Below are positions 1-7,659 of a stretch of 64,000 nt of DNA, piece by piece (position 1 is the stretch's first letter; every line of letters begins with the position of its first letter). Made by a program: the position numbers and the translations under genes. This DNA is from Ancylobacter pratisalsi. GTDB taxonomy: Bacteria > Pseudomonadota > Alphaproteobacteria > Rhizobiales > Xanthobacteraceae. The notes under the pieces are model-generated. The model did no database searches. It was not told the origin of the DNA and saw only the letters and a list, made by a program, of their open reading frames with translations. Location: positions 744,001 to 808,000 of the forward strand of contig NZ_CP048630.1 in NCBI RefSeq assembly GCF_010669125.1, read 5' to 3'.

Positions 1-1
1 C

Positions 2-88
2 GGCGGCGCGAAAATCAAGTCCGCGCTCGACTTCGCCGCCGCCCGCGAAAGGTTGCGCGGTGTGATCTTTGCTGGAGCCCAGCCATGA
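2..88 (+). CDS. C-terminal tail of an upstream gene (partial)
   Basis: An open frame enters from the left edge and stops at a TGA (86-88) that overlaps the ATG of the next gene in an ATGA arrangement. Only 28 residues are visible, ending GVIFAGAQP. The overlap with an ABC permease suggests it belongs to the same transporter operon, perhaps the ATPase or binding protein. The visible tail carries no diagnostic motif, so the product cannot be named. Confidence 0.5.
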   Translation, partial: GGAKIKSALDFAAARERLRGVIFAGAQP

Positions 89-990
89 GCCTTCATCCCG
101 CTCCCTTCGTCAGTCCCGTCCCGGTAACGGAGCTCTCCCTGCCGTTCATCGTCCCGGCCGAAGGCGTGCCACGTGACGCGGACCAGACCGTTGACCGTCA
201 GCGCACCAAAATCTCCCTCCCCGCGATCCCGGCGCGGGTCGCGATATCGCTGGGCACGATCGCCGGTTTCCTCGGCCTGTGGTGGCTTGTCACCGCGCTC
301 CAGCTCGTCCCGGCGCTGTTCCTGCCCGCGCCCGGCGCGGTCGCCGAACGGCTTCTCCGCCTTGCGAACGAAGGCTTTGTCGATGCCACCCTGGCCCAGC
401 ATCTGGGTGCGAGCCTTATGCGCGTCTTCGCGGCGCTGCTGGCGGCGCTCGTGCTCGGCGTGCCGGCGGGGTTCGCCATCGGGCTCAGCACGGTGGGGCG
501 CGGCATCCTCGATCCGGTGGTCGAGTTCCTCCGCCCGATCCCGCCGCTCGCCTATCTGCCGCTGGTCATCATCTGGGCCGGCATCGGCGAAACAGCCAAG
601 GTGCTGGTCATCGCCCTCGCCATGCTGCCGCCGATCATCATCGCCACCGCCTCGGGTGTGCGCGCGGTCGACCGCAACCGGGTGAATGTCGCGCGGGCGC
701 TCGGCGCAACACCGGCGCAGGTGCTGCGTTTCGTGGTGCTCCCCTCGACACTGCCCGCCCTTCTCACCGGCACCCGCATCGCGCTGGGCGCGGGCTGGTC
801 GACGCTGGTCGCTGCCGAACTTGTCGCCGCCACGCGCGGCGTCGGCTTCATGATCCAGTCAGCGGCGAACTTCCTCGCCACGGACGTGGTGCTCGCGGGC
901 ATCATCGTCATTGCCGCTGTGGCGTTCGCCTTCGAATGTTCCGTGCGCCTCATCGAGCGCATATTCGTCGGATGGGCCGGCAGAGGCTAG
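85..990 (+). CDS. ABC transporter permease, sulfonate/taurine type
   Basis: A 301-residue inner-membrane protein of the binding-protein-dependent permease family, SsuC/TauC branch. After about 50 polar residues come roughly six hydrophobic segments. The EAA-type cytoplasmic loop is visible at about residues 200-235 (ARALGATPAQVLRFVVLPST, then LPALLTGTRIALG), which docks on the ATPase. The ATG overlaps the stop of the preceding gene, indicating translational coupling. The adjoining − strand genes also concern organosulfur uptake, so a sulfonate-like substrate is likely; nitrate or other anions of the same superfamily cannot be excluded. Confidence 0.85.
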   Translation: MSLHPAPFVSPVPVTELSLPFIVPAEGVPRDADQTVDRQRTKISLPAIPARVAISLGTIAGFLGLWWLVTALQLVPALFLPAPGAVAERLLRLANEGFVDATLAQHLGASLMRVFAALLAALVLGVPAGFAIGLSTVGRGILDPVVEFLRPIPPLAYLPLVIIWAGIGETAKVLVIALAMLPPIIIATASGVRAVDRNRVNVARALGATPAQVLRFVVLPSTLPALLTGTRIALGAGWSTLVAAELVAATRGVGFMIQSAANFLATDVVLAGIIVIAAVAFAFECSVRLIERIFVGWAGRG

Positions 991-1059
991 GCTGCCGACC
1001 ATTGCTCGACGTCTCCGTGTCCGGTGCCGCGCGGCCTTCCTGCGTGGCCGGCAGCCAGA

Positions 1060-2283
1060 TCAGAAGAACCCCTTGGCCGGCAGCCGCGTCCCGTTCGCCT
1101 CGAAGGCGCCAATCGCTGCCGCCTTGGTCACACCGGGATTGTGCGTCGCAAGAGTCCGGGCGTTCCGCCAGTGGCGATCGAGGTTCCTGGCGCGGCTGGC
1201 GGCGCTGGCGCCCGCGAGATCGAAGATGCGGCCCGCGCTGCGAATGGCGAGTTCGTCCACAATAAGCTTGGCCCTTGCCGCGGCAAGAGCGGCGTCATGG
1301 GCGAGGGCGGCGTCGTCGCGTCCGCTGTCGCGCGCCGCGCCGACGGCATCGAGCACCTCGGCGGCCGCGAGCACGGCAGCTTCGGCCGCGAAGGCGTCGG
1401 TCGACAGCTCGCCGAGCACCTGCTGCAACAGCGGATCGTCCGCCGGCCGCTCGGCGTTGGCGTAGTAGAACGTGCGGGTACGCCCCAGCAGCAGCCGCCT
1501 TGCATCGTTCACCACAGCGCGCGCGATGCCGGCGACGATGGCGGTCACGTAGAGCTGCGCCAGCGTGTTGGAATAGGCGTGGCCATAGCCCACCCCGTCG
1601 GCATCGAAGACGACCTCGGCGCCCTCGACCCGCACATGGCGGAAATGGCCGGTGCCGGAGGCGGTAAGGCGCTGGCCGACGCCGTCCCAGTCATTGACGA
1701 TCTCGATCCCCTCGCGCCGTACCGGGATGATCACTGACGCGAGCCGCTCGTCCGGCGTCGCCGCGCGCACCAGCACATAGTCGGCGTAGAGCGTGCCGGT
1801 GGTGTAGTATTTGGTGCCCTCCAACCGGAAGCCGTCGCCCTCCGGGGTGATGGTCGTCGCAGGCAGCACGCCGCCGGCCGACTTGGCGCCCAGTTCAATG
1901 TTGCCGAGGCCGAAGATGGCACCCCGCGCGATGGCGTCCTGCCAGACGCGGCCCTGGCCCTCCCGGGCCCGGCGCGCATAGAGCTCGTTCACGGTGAAAT
2001 GGTTGCGGAAGATGTGCGCCACATTGGAGTCGGCCGCGCCGAGCCGGATGACGATCTTGAGTAATTGCCGGAAGGTCAGGCCGACAGTGTCGCCCCGCGG
2101 CAAACGCAGTGCGCCATAGCCCGCCTCGCGCAGCAGCGCCACCTCGGCGAAGGGGAGGATCCGCTCGCGTTCGCGCTCGCTGGCCCCGGCCTCGATCCGG
2201 TCGAACAGCGGCTGAAGGCGTGCAAGTTCGGCCTCTCCATCGGCGGGAGGCCGAAGGAAGGAAGCATCGACGGGCTTGTTCAT
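1060..2283 (-). CDS. SfnB-type acyl-CoA dehydrogenase family oxidoreductase
   Basis: A 407-residue soluble flavoprotein of the acyl-CoA dehydrogenase fold, closest in appearance to the SfnB/DszC sulfur-acquisition branch. The N-terminal helical domain has the features LRLPRGDTVGLTFRQLLKIV and AADSNVAHIFRNHF. The central beta domain contains LEGTKYYTTGTLYADYVLVRA, and the C-terminal helical domain is rich in Ala and Arg. Enzymes of this branch use reduced flavin on sulfones or thiophenes rather than acyl-CoA. It sits 7 bp downstream of the binding-protein gene in a − strand sulfonate operon, which supports release of sulfur from an organosulfur compound. The exact substrate is not evident. Confidence 0.8.
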   Translation of the reverse strand: MNKPVDASFLRPPADGEAELARLQPLFDRIEAGASERERERILPFAEVALLREAGYGALRLPRGDTVGLTFRQLLKIVIRLGAADSNVAHIFRNHFTVNELYARRAREGQGRVWQDAIARGAIFGLGNIELGAKSAGGVLPATTITPEGDGFRLEGTKYYTTGTLYADYVLVRAATPDERLASVIIPVRREGIEIVNDWDGVGQRLTASGTGHFRHVRVEGAEVVFDADGVGYGHAYSNTLAQLYVTAIVAGIARAVVNDARRLLLGRTRTFYYANAERPADDPLLQQVLGELSTDAFAAEAAVLAAAEVLDAVGAARDSGRDDAALAHDAALAAARAKLIVDELAIRSAGRIFDLAGASAASRARNLDRHWRNARTLATHNPGVTKAAAIGAFEANGTRLPAKGFF

Positions 2284-2290
2284 GACACCC

Positions 2291-3289
2291 TCACACCACG
2301 GCCACGTAATCGGTGACCTTCACCTTCTCCGGCAACACCTTGCGCTCGCTCAGCCAGTCCGCAGCGGTCTGGAACTTGGTGAGGAAGCCCTCGTCGGTGA
2401 CGGAATAGGCCGTGTATTTGCGCTTCAGCGAGATGAAGTGGTCGCGCACGGCTTCTGGGTATTTGAGCCCCTTGAAGGCGATGGTCTCCGCCTCGACATT
2501 GTTAGCGTTTGCCCACTCGGCCTCCGCGACGATCGCGGTGTTGAAGGCGCGCACCAGGTCGGGGTTCTCCTCGGCGAACTTGCGGCGGGTCAGATAGGTG
2601 TTGAAGTCGATCTGGAACGGAAGGTCCCGCTCCTCGATGAACACATCCTGCGCGTCGTACTCGACGCGGGCGATGTCGACACCGGGGCTCCACATCGACC
2701 AGGCATCTACCTTGCCGGCGGCCAGCGCCGGGGCGGCGTCGGGCGGGTTGAGATAGACGAAATTGACCTTGGAGCGGTGGATATTGTGCTTCTCCAGCGC
2801 CGCGACGACGAGGAATTCGCCGAGACCGGAGCGGTTCACCGCCACCGATTTGCCGATGAGATCTTCGACCTTGGAAATGCCGGAGCTTTTCTTCGCGATG
2901 ATAGCGGTAGTGCGCGGCTCATAGATGAAGAACTGGGTAAAGACGAGCGGCGAGCCGGCGAGGATCGCCGCTAGCGCCGGCGTCGTGCTGCCGCCGAAGG
3001 CATAGTCGGCCGTGCCGCCGGTCACCGCCTGCATGGTCGGCGCATGATTGGGAAATGGGCCGATCCATTCGACCTTGATGCCCTGGTCGGCGAGCCGCTT
3101 CTCCAGCGCCCCATGCTCCTTGGCGAGGTAGCTCAAGCCGAAATAACCCCAGGTCAGGCGCAGCGTGTCGGTGTTGCGCCCGGTCGCAGAGAATGCCGGG
3201 CCGGTGCCCGCGAGACCCGCCGCCGCGACACCGGCGAGCGACGTCGCCAGAAACCTGCGGCGCGACGGGGTGAAGATCGAGTTCGACAT
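2291..3289 (-). CDS. ABC transporter substrate-binding protein, aliphatic sulfonate type
   Basis: A 332-residue periplasmic binding protein of the SsuA/NMT1-like family. The N-terminus has a twin-arginine-like signal (SRRRFLATSLAGVAAAGLAG) with likely cleavage after AFSA near residue 34. The mature part has the type II binding-protein pattern, including GGTADYAFGGSTTPALAAI and GKSVAVNRSGLGEFLVVAAL. It lies between the SfnB-like gene and the ATPase on the same strand, forming one uptake operon. Function follows family and context; the ligand is inferred to be a sulfonate or sulfone. Confidence 0.85.
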   Translation of the reverse strand: MSNSIFTPSRRRFLATSLAGVAAAGLAGTGPAFSATGRNTDTLRLTWGYFGLSYLAKEHGALEKRLADQGIKVEWIGPFPNHAPTMQAVTGGTADYAFGGSTTPALAAILAGSPLVFTQFFIYEPRTTAIIAKKSSGISKVEDLIGKSVAVNRSGLGEFLVVAALEKHNIHRSKVNFVYLNPPDAAPALAAGKVDAWSMWSPGVDIARVEYDAQDVFIEERDLPFQIDFNTYLTRRKFAEENPDLVRAFNTAIVAEAEWANANNVEAETIAFKGLKYPEAVRDHFISLKRKYTAYSVTDEGFLTKFQTAADWLSERKVLPEKVKVTDYVAVV

Positions 3290-3307
3290 GGAGATATTCC
3301 TGTTAAA

Positions 3308-4036
3308 TCAATAAGATGGTGATTTTTCATTGCGAACGGAGACGCCAAGCTCGCTCAGCAGTTCGGCTCGTGCGGCAGCCACGTCCTGGTCGGGGGTAAG
3401 GCGATGTTCGGCGGCGATGACGCCGTCGCGCATGACGAGGATGCGATCACCGAGCCGGATCGCCTCGTCGACATCGTGGGTGACCAGCAGAACGCCCGGC
3501 TGGTGACGGGCGACAAGGTCCTTGACGAGGCCGTGCATGCGCAGGCGGGTCAGCGCATCGAGCGCGGCGAAGGGCTCGTCGAGCAGAAGCAGCTTCGGCT
3601 CCTGCACCAGCGCGCGGGCCAGCGCCACGCGCTGCGCCTGCCCGCCGGACAGGTTGCGCGGCCAGTCGTCGAGCCGGTCGCCGAGCCCTACCTCCCCCAA
3701 CGCAGCCGCCGCACGCGCGCGCGCATCGGCGACAGTAAGGCCGAGCGTCACATTGCGCCACAGCGTCTCCCAGGGCAGCAGCCGGTGCTCCTGAAACACC
3801 ACCGCCGGGCGGCCAGGCACCTCGATCGTGCCGCCCTGAACCGGGTCGAGCCCCGCCAGGGCCCGCAGCAGCGTGGTCTTGCCGCAGCCACTCTCACCCA
3901 GAAGCACGACGAACTCGCCCTGCCCGATCACCAGATTGAGGTGGTCGATGACGCTCCGCTCGCCATAGGCACGGCGCAGATTCGAGACCACCACGGCGTT
4001 CTTCTGGAACGCCTCGGCACGCGGCTGCACGGTCAT
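3308..4036 (-). CDS. ssuB: ABC transporter ATP-binding protein, SsuB type
   Basis: A 242-residue ABC ATPase. Walker A is GESGCGKTT, the signature is LSGGQAQRVALARAL, Walker B is LLLLDEPFAALD, and the H-loop is in VTHDVDEAI. I chose the ATG at 4036 because it overlaps the stop of the permease gene by four bases (ATGA) and gives the normal family length. The open frame continues far upstream, but that part is the shadow of the permease gene. It powers the adjacent permease and binding protein. Confidence 0.9.
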   Translation of the reverse strand: MTVQPRAEAFQKNAVVVSNLRRAYGERSVIDHLNLVIGQGEFVVLLGESGCGKTTLLRALAGLDPVQGGTIEVPGRPAVVFQEHRLLPWETLWRNVTLGLTVADARARAAAALGEVGLGDRLDDWPRNLSGGQAQRVALARALVQEPKLLLLDEPFAALDALTRLRMHGLVKDLVARHQPGVLLVTHDVDEAIRLGDRILVMRDGVIAAEHRLTPDQDVAAARAELLSELGVSVRNEKSPSY

Positions 4037-4875
4037 CGCCCGGCTCCATAGTTCGGGTGCCATTTGAGCAGGCGGCGTTCGAGCAGCCGCGCGAGGCTGT
4101 CTGCCGCCACGCCGATCAGCGCGTAGATGATGACGGTCAGCACAATGACGTCGGTGCGCAGGAACTCGCGGGCGTCGAGCGCGAGGAAACCGAGCCCCGC
4201 CTGCGCACCGATGGTCTCGGCGACGACGAGGGCGAGCCATGCGGTCGCCAAAGAGAAGCGAACGCCCGTGAGGATGGAGGGCAGTGCGCCCGGCAGGATG
4301 ATCCGCGCGATCAGTTCCCAATTGCTCAGCCCCTGCACGCGGCCAAGCTCGACCAGCTTCGGGTCGACCTGCCTTATGCCGAGCGTGGTGTTGACGTAGA
4401 TCGGAAAGGCGACACCAAGCGCGACGAGGAAGATCTTCTGCCCCTCCCCCACGCCCAGCCAGACGATGACCAGCGGCAGCACGGCCAGGAACGGGATCGC
4501 CCGCACCATCTGCACGCTGCGGTCGATGAAAGCCTCCGCGATGCGGGAAAAGCCGACAAGCGTGCCGAGCGCGAAACCGATTCCACCGCCAATCGCAAAG
4601 CCGATCGCCGCGCGCAGCAGGCTGACCGCGAGGTCGTGCAGCAGCGTGCCGGAGACCGTGAGCTTGTAGGCGGTCAGGGCCACCTTGCTGGGCGCCGGCA
4701 GGAGGTGCGGCTCGATCCACCCAAGCCGCGCCAGCACCTCCCAGGTGACGAGCAGCAGCACTGGGACGAGCCAGGACAGGGCGACGAGGCCGTTCTGCCC
4801 CAGCCGGAAGCCCGGCGACGGTGCGGACGAATACGTCCGGCCCTCAATGGCAGCGAACTGCGTTGTCACACTCAT
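4033..4875 (-). CDS. ssuC: ABC transporter permease, SsuC type
   Basis: A 280-residue integral membrane permease. Visible features are the first segment (LVALSWLVPVLLLVTWEVLA), a second at AIGFAIGGGIGFALGTLVGF, and the EAA loop around residues 175-215 (ELGRVQGLSNWELIARIILP). It is paired with the ATPase by a 4-bp overlap and follows the monooxygenase gene by about 31 bp, so the five − strand genes look like one transcript starting near 6000. This is a second sulfonate-type permease besides the one at 85-990. Confidence 0.88.
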   Translation of the reverse strand: MSVTTQFAAIEGRTYSSAPSPGFRLGQNGLVALSWLVPVLLLVTWEVLARLGWIEPHLLPAPSKVALTAYKLTVSGTLLHDLAVSLLRAAIGFAIGGGIGFALGTLVGFSRIAEAFIDRSVQMVRAIPFLAVLPLVIVWLGVGEGQKIFLVALGVAFPIYVNTTLGIRQVDPKLVELGRVQGLSNWELIARIILPGALPSILTGVRFSLATAWLALVVAETIGAQAGLGFLALDAREFLRTDVIVLTVIIYALIGVAADSLARLLERRLLKWHPNYGAGR

Positions 4876-4906
4876 TCCGGCTCTCTCTCGTCAAGCGGCT
4901 AAGGTT

Positions 4907-5989
4907 TCAGGCGTCGGAAAGCGCGAGCGCCGGCGCGACGTTGCCGGCGGCACGCAGGCGGGGGATGACCTCCCCCGCGAAACGGCGCAACTCGGCGCGC
5001 AGCGGCTGGAATTGCAGCATGAACAGCTCGATCCCGGCGCGGTGGAAGGCGAGGATCCGCTCGCTCACCTGGTCGTAGGACCCGACGAGTCCAGCGGCGG
5101 TTCCGCCATTGGTGCCGACACGCACCGACTGCGCCATGGTTTGGAACATCACGGTCTTGGGGTCGGCGTGCTTGCGCTGGAGCGCGTGGACGTCCGCATC
5201 CTGTTTGGCTAGGTCGACAAGGCGCTTATAGGCCTCGCGCGCCTCGGCCTCCGTCGCGCGGGCGATCACGAAAGCAGAGAGGCCGAAGCGCAGCGGCGCG
5301 CCCTCGCGCGGGCGGCGACGCAGATCGGCGATCAGGCTGGCGACATCGGCGAGCGGCTGGCCGTTGATGAACCAGACATCGCTGTGGTCAGCCGCCAGCG
5401 CCCGGGCGGGCTCGGATTCGCCGCCGATATAGATGGAGGGACGTGCCCGATGCAGGTCGCGCGGCGTCAGTTTGTAGTCCGTGATCGAGAAATGCTGTCC
5501 CTTATGGCTGACGGTCTCGCCTGACAGCAGCCGGGAGACGATCGAAATCCACTCCCGGCCATAGTCGTAGCGGGCATCATGCTCGCCGAAGGCAATGCCG
5601 GCCTTCTCGAACTCGGCGCTGTTCCAGGCATTGATGAGGTTGATGCCGAACCGGCCACCGCTGATGTTCTCGATCTGCAGCGCCATCTTGGCGAGGAAGA
5701 CCGGGTGGAAGATGAACGGCTTGATGGCTGCGATGATCTCGATCCGGCTGGTCAGCGCCGCCAGCGCCGCCGCCGCCGTCCAGGTTTCCAGTTGGTCATG
5801 GTTCGGCAGATGGGGATTGACGGTATGCTGGGCGATCAGCGTCGAATGGAAGCCAAGCTGCTCGGCTTCCAGGATGACCGCCTTGTTGTGCTCCCATGAC
5901 GCATCGAACGCCTCTTCAGGATCGTTCAACGCCGCGCGCGGACCGTGCACCGGCGCCCATACGCCAAAACGGATACCCTGGAACGCCAT
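4907..5989 (-). CDS. LLM-class flavin-dependent monooxygenase (SsuD/SfnG-like)
   Basis: A 360-residue TIM-barrel luciferase-like monooxygenase. Family hallmarks are GFHSTLIAQHTV, the core ISGGRFGINLINAWN, RYDYGREW and IYIGGESEPARALAA. Members use FMNH2 and O2 to break C-S bonds of alkanesulfonates or dimethylsulfone in the cytosol. The start at 5989 is preceded by GAGAGG at a good distance; an upstream in-frame ATG would add 49 residues unlike the family and lacks such a site. It is the first gene of the sulfur operon. SsuD and SfnG cannot be separated from sequence alone. Confidence 0.85.
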   Translation of the reverse strand: MAFQGIRFGVWAPVHGPRAALNDPEEAFDASWEHNKAVILEAEQLGFHSTLIAQHTVNPHLPNHDQLETWTAAAALAALTSRIEIIAAIKPFIFHPVFLAKMALQIENISGGRFGINLINAWNSAEFEKAGIAFGEHDARYDYGREWISIVSRLLSGETVSHKGQHFSITDYKLTPRDLHRARPSIYIGGESEPARALAADHSDVWFINGQPLADVASLIADLRRRPREGAPLRFGLSAFVIARATEAEAREAYKRLVDLAKQDADVHALQRKHADPKTVMFQTMAQSVRVGTNGGTAAGLVGSYDQVSERILAFHRAGIELFMLQFQPLRAELRRFAGEVIPRLRAAGNVAPALALSDA

Positions 5990-6007
5990 GGCCTGCCTCT
6001 CAGCTAA

Positions 6008-6021
6008 TAATCTATAGATTA
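6008..6021. promoter_or_regulatory. Perfect 14-bp palindrome upstream of the sulfur operon
   Basis: TAATCTATAGATTA is a perfect palindrome, 19 bp before the first codon of the monooxygenase gene, in an unusually AT-rich stretch. It is well placed as an operator or promoter element of the − strand operon. The regulator is unknown. Confidence 0.5.
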
Positions 6022-6234
6022 AATAGATATTTGTAGGCGGGGTGTCAAATACGTCATCCGCCGGTCGCCCGGTGGATGAGTTCGAAGCCGAGGCCAGGGC
6101 ATCACCGCCGTCTCTGAAATCAACGGGGACATGCATTTCCGAGGCGTTGCCCCTTGCCGGCGTGACGGCTCAGACGCTCCATCTGGGTGCCCTTCTTCAG
6201 GCCTCATAAAGTTAAAGGCACGCGTCGGCTTCGT

Positions 6235-6274
6235 GACGGGTTGAGTGCCGAGAGAGAGTCTTCCGGCGCCCGTC
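6235..6274 (+). ncRNA. 5' leader hairpin, copy 1 (radC-motif-like)
   Basis: A nested hairpin lies directly before the DUF932 gene: outer stem GACGGG/CCCGTC, inner stem GCCG/CGGC, and an AGAGAGAG loop segment. A second copy at 7603-7644 keeps both stems and the loop, while the inner pair changes to GGCCG/CGGCC. This is compensatory-type variation that supports an RNA structure. The setting (5' UTR of DNA-handling genes of mobile elements) recalls the radC RNA motif; that identification is from memory and not checked. Confidence 0.55.
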
Positions 6275-6290
6275 ATGGAGATTGAACCCC

Positions 6291-7484
6291 ATGAATATGC
6301 AGGTTCTGGATGCCGGTCGGGACGCCGCCGGCGGCTACAAGGTTGATGTCACACGCGGCGAGCGGGTCGGCCGCGTGTCGTCGGAGTGGTTCTCCCGGCC
6401 GGATGACGAACGGTTCCTGTCGCTCGACGAGTTGGCCGAGATGGTGCGAGGCCGGGCCGATCACAGCCAGTCGCGCCTCGTCGAGACGTCCCGCATCCAC
6501 GTCGAGGTGAGCCGCTCCAATGCCGAGCGGCTGTCGCTGGTCCTGCCCGGGGCAGACGCACCCGCCGAGCCGAACCATTGGTCGTTCGGCCAGCTCGCTG
6601 CCCAGATCGGTGCACCGGCCGCCTATCTGCGCCAGCTTCCCGCCGCGCTCGCCGGCATCAATCTGCAATATGGCCTGACCTCGCACCGCGCCGAGCAGAT
6701 CAAGACCTATGAGACCACCAATGGTCGCGTCGAGCTCCGCGCGGTGACCGGCCCCGACTATGGCCGCATCTATGATCACGAGCTGGTCGAGGCGGTGCAG
6801 CGCATCGCCGGCAACGGAACCGGCGACACACGCTGGAAGGTGCCGGGCGTGCTCAACTGGTCGACGGGCGTCTACAATCCGCATGTCGACATCACCAAGG
6901 ATACGACGACGCTCTACGCCTCTGACCGTGACGTGTTCCTGTTCCTGGTAGACGATCTGAACCCGATCGAGGCCGGGCATTTGCCCGACGGCTCGCCGGA
7001 CCTCTATTTCCGGGGCTTCTACTGCTGGAACTCGGAGGTGGGCGCCAAGACGCTTGGCATCGCGAGTTTCTATCTGCGTGCCGTCTGCCAGAACCGCAAT
7101 CTCTGGGGCGTCGAGGATTTCCAGGAGATCACCATCCGCCACTCAAAATACGCTGCCTCCCGCTTCGCGCACGAGGCAGCGCCGGCACTCACTCGCTTCG
7201 CCAATTCCTCGCCCATGCCCTTCGTCATCGGAATCAAGGCAGCACGGGAGAAGATCGTCGCGCGCACCGACGAGGACCGCGGCGACTTTCTGCGCAACCG
7301 GGGCTTCTCCAGGGCCGAGACCGCCAAAATCATCGACACGGTACTGGCCGAGGAAGGGCGCAAGCCCGAGAGCATCTTCGACTTCGTGCAGGGCATCACC
7401 GCGGTTGCACGCGACAAGTCCCACCAGGATGCGCGGCTCGACCTCGAGGGCCGGGCCAAGAAGCTGCTCGATCGAGCAGCCTGA
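6291..7484 (+). CDS. DUF932 domain protein
   Basis: A 397-residue soluble protein matching the DUF932 family common on proteobacterial plasmids and ICEs. The middle has the characteristic segments PNHWSFGQLAAQIGAPAAYL, VELRAVTGPDYGRIYDHELV and FRGFYCWNSEVGAKTLGI. Its role is unknown; some phage and plasmid relatives sit near recombination or anti-restriction genes. I chose the ATG at 6291, ten bases after GGAG; a TTG at 6282 is in frame but too close to the ribosome site. It opens the conserved left end of the element, after a structured leader. Confidence 0.85.
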   Translation: MNMQVLDAGRDAAGGYKVDVTRGERVGRVSSEWFSRPDDERFLSLDELAEMVRGRADHSQSRLVETSRIHVEVSRSNAERLSLVLPGADAPAEPNHWSFGQLAAQIGAPAAYLRQLPAALAGINLQYGLTSHRAEQIKTYETTNGRVELRAVTGPDYGRIYDHELVEAVQRIAGNGTGDTRWKVPGVLNWSTGVYNPHVDITKDTTTLYASDRDVFLFLVDDLNPIEAGHLPDGSPDLYFRGFYCWNSEVGAKTLGIASFYLRAVCQNRNLWGVEDFQEITIRHSKYAASRFAHEAAPALTRFANSSPMPFVIGIKAAREKIVARTDEDRGDFLRNRGFSRAETAKIIDTVLAEEGRKPESIFDFVQGITAVARDKSHQDARLDLEGRAKKLLDRAA

Positions 7485-7602
7485 CTTCCGGAAAGCCGGA
7501 GATGCGGAGATCCGTGTCTCCTGCTTTGCGCTTTTGCGGATCTGCGGTTCTGCGGTTCTGCGGCGTCGCCCTCCAGAGTGAGAGGGCGGCGCTGCGCTTC
7601 GT

Positions 7603-7644
7603 GACGGGTTGGAAGGCCGAGAGAGAGGCTCCCGGCCGCCCGTC
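7603..7644 (+). ncRNA. 5' leader hairpin, copy 2 (radC-motif-like)
   Basis: Same architecture as the hairpin at 6235: outer stem GACGGG/CCCGTC, inner stem GGCCG/CGGCC, loop containing AGAGAGAGGC. It ends 15 bp before the ATG of the ParB gene. The preceding 100 bp also carry a short tandem repeat of TCTGCGGT units (around 7535-7565). Confidence 0.55.
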
Positions 7645-7659
7645 GCGGAGGTGCCTTCC

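Noticed and set aside
4037..4720. Upstream extension of the SsuB frame
   Set aside because: It is the shadow of the ssuC gene in another frame; the ATG at 4036 overlaps the ssuC stop and gives normal length.
6019..6276. − strand frame of 85 codons
   Set aside because: Covers the operon promoter and the leader hairpin; composition and position argue against coding.
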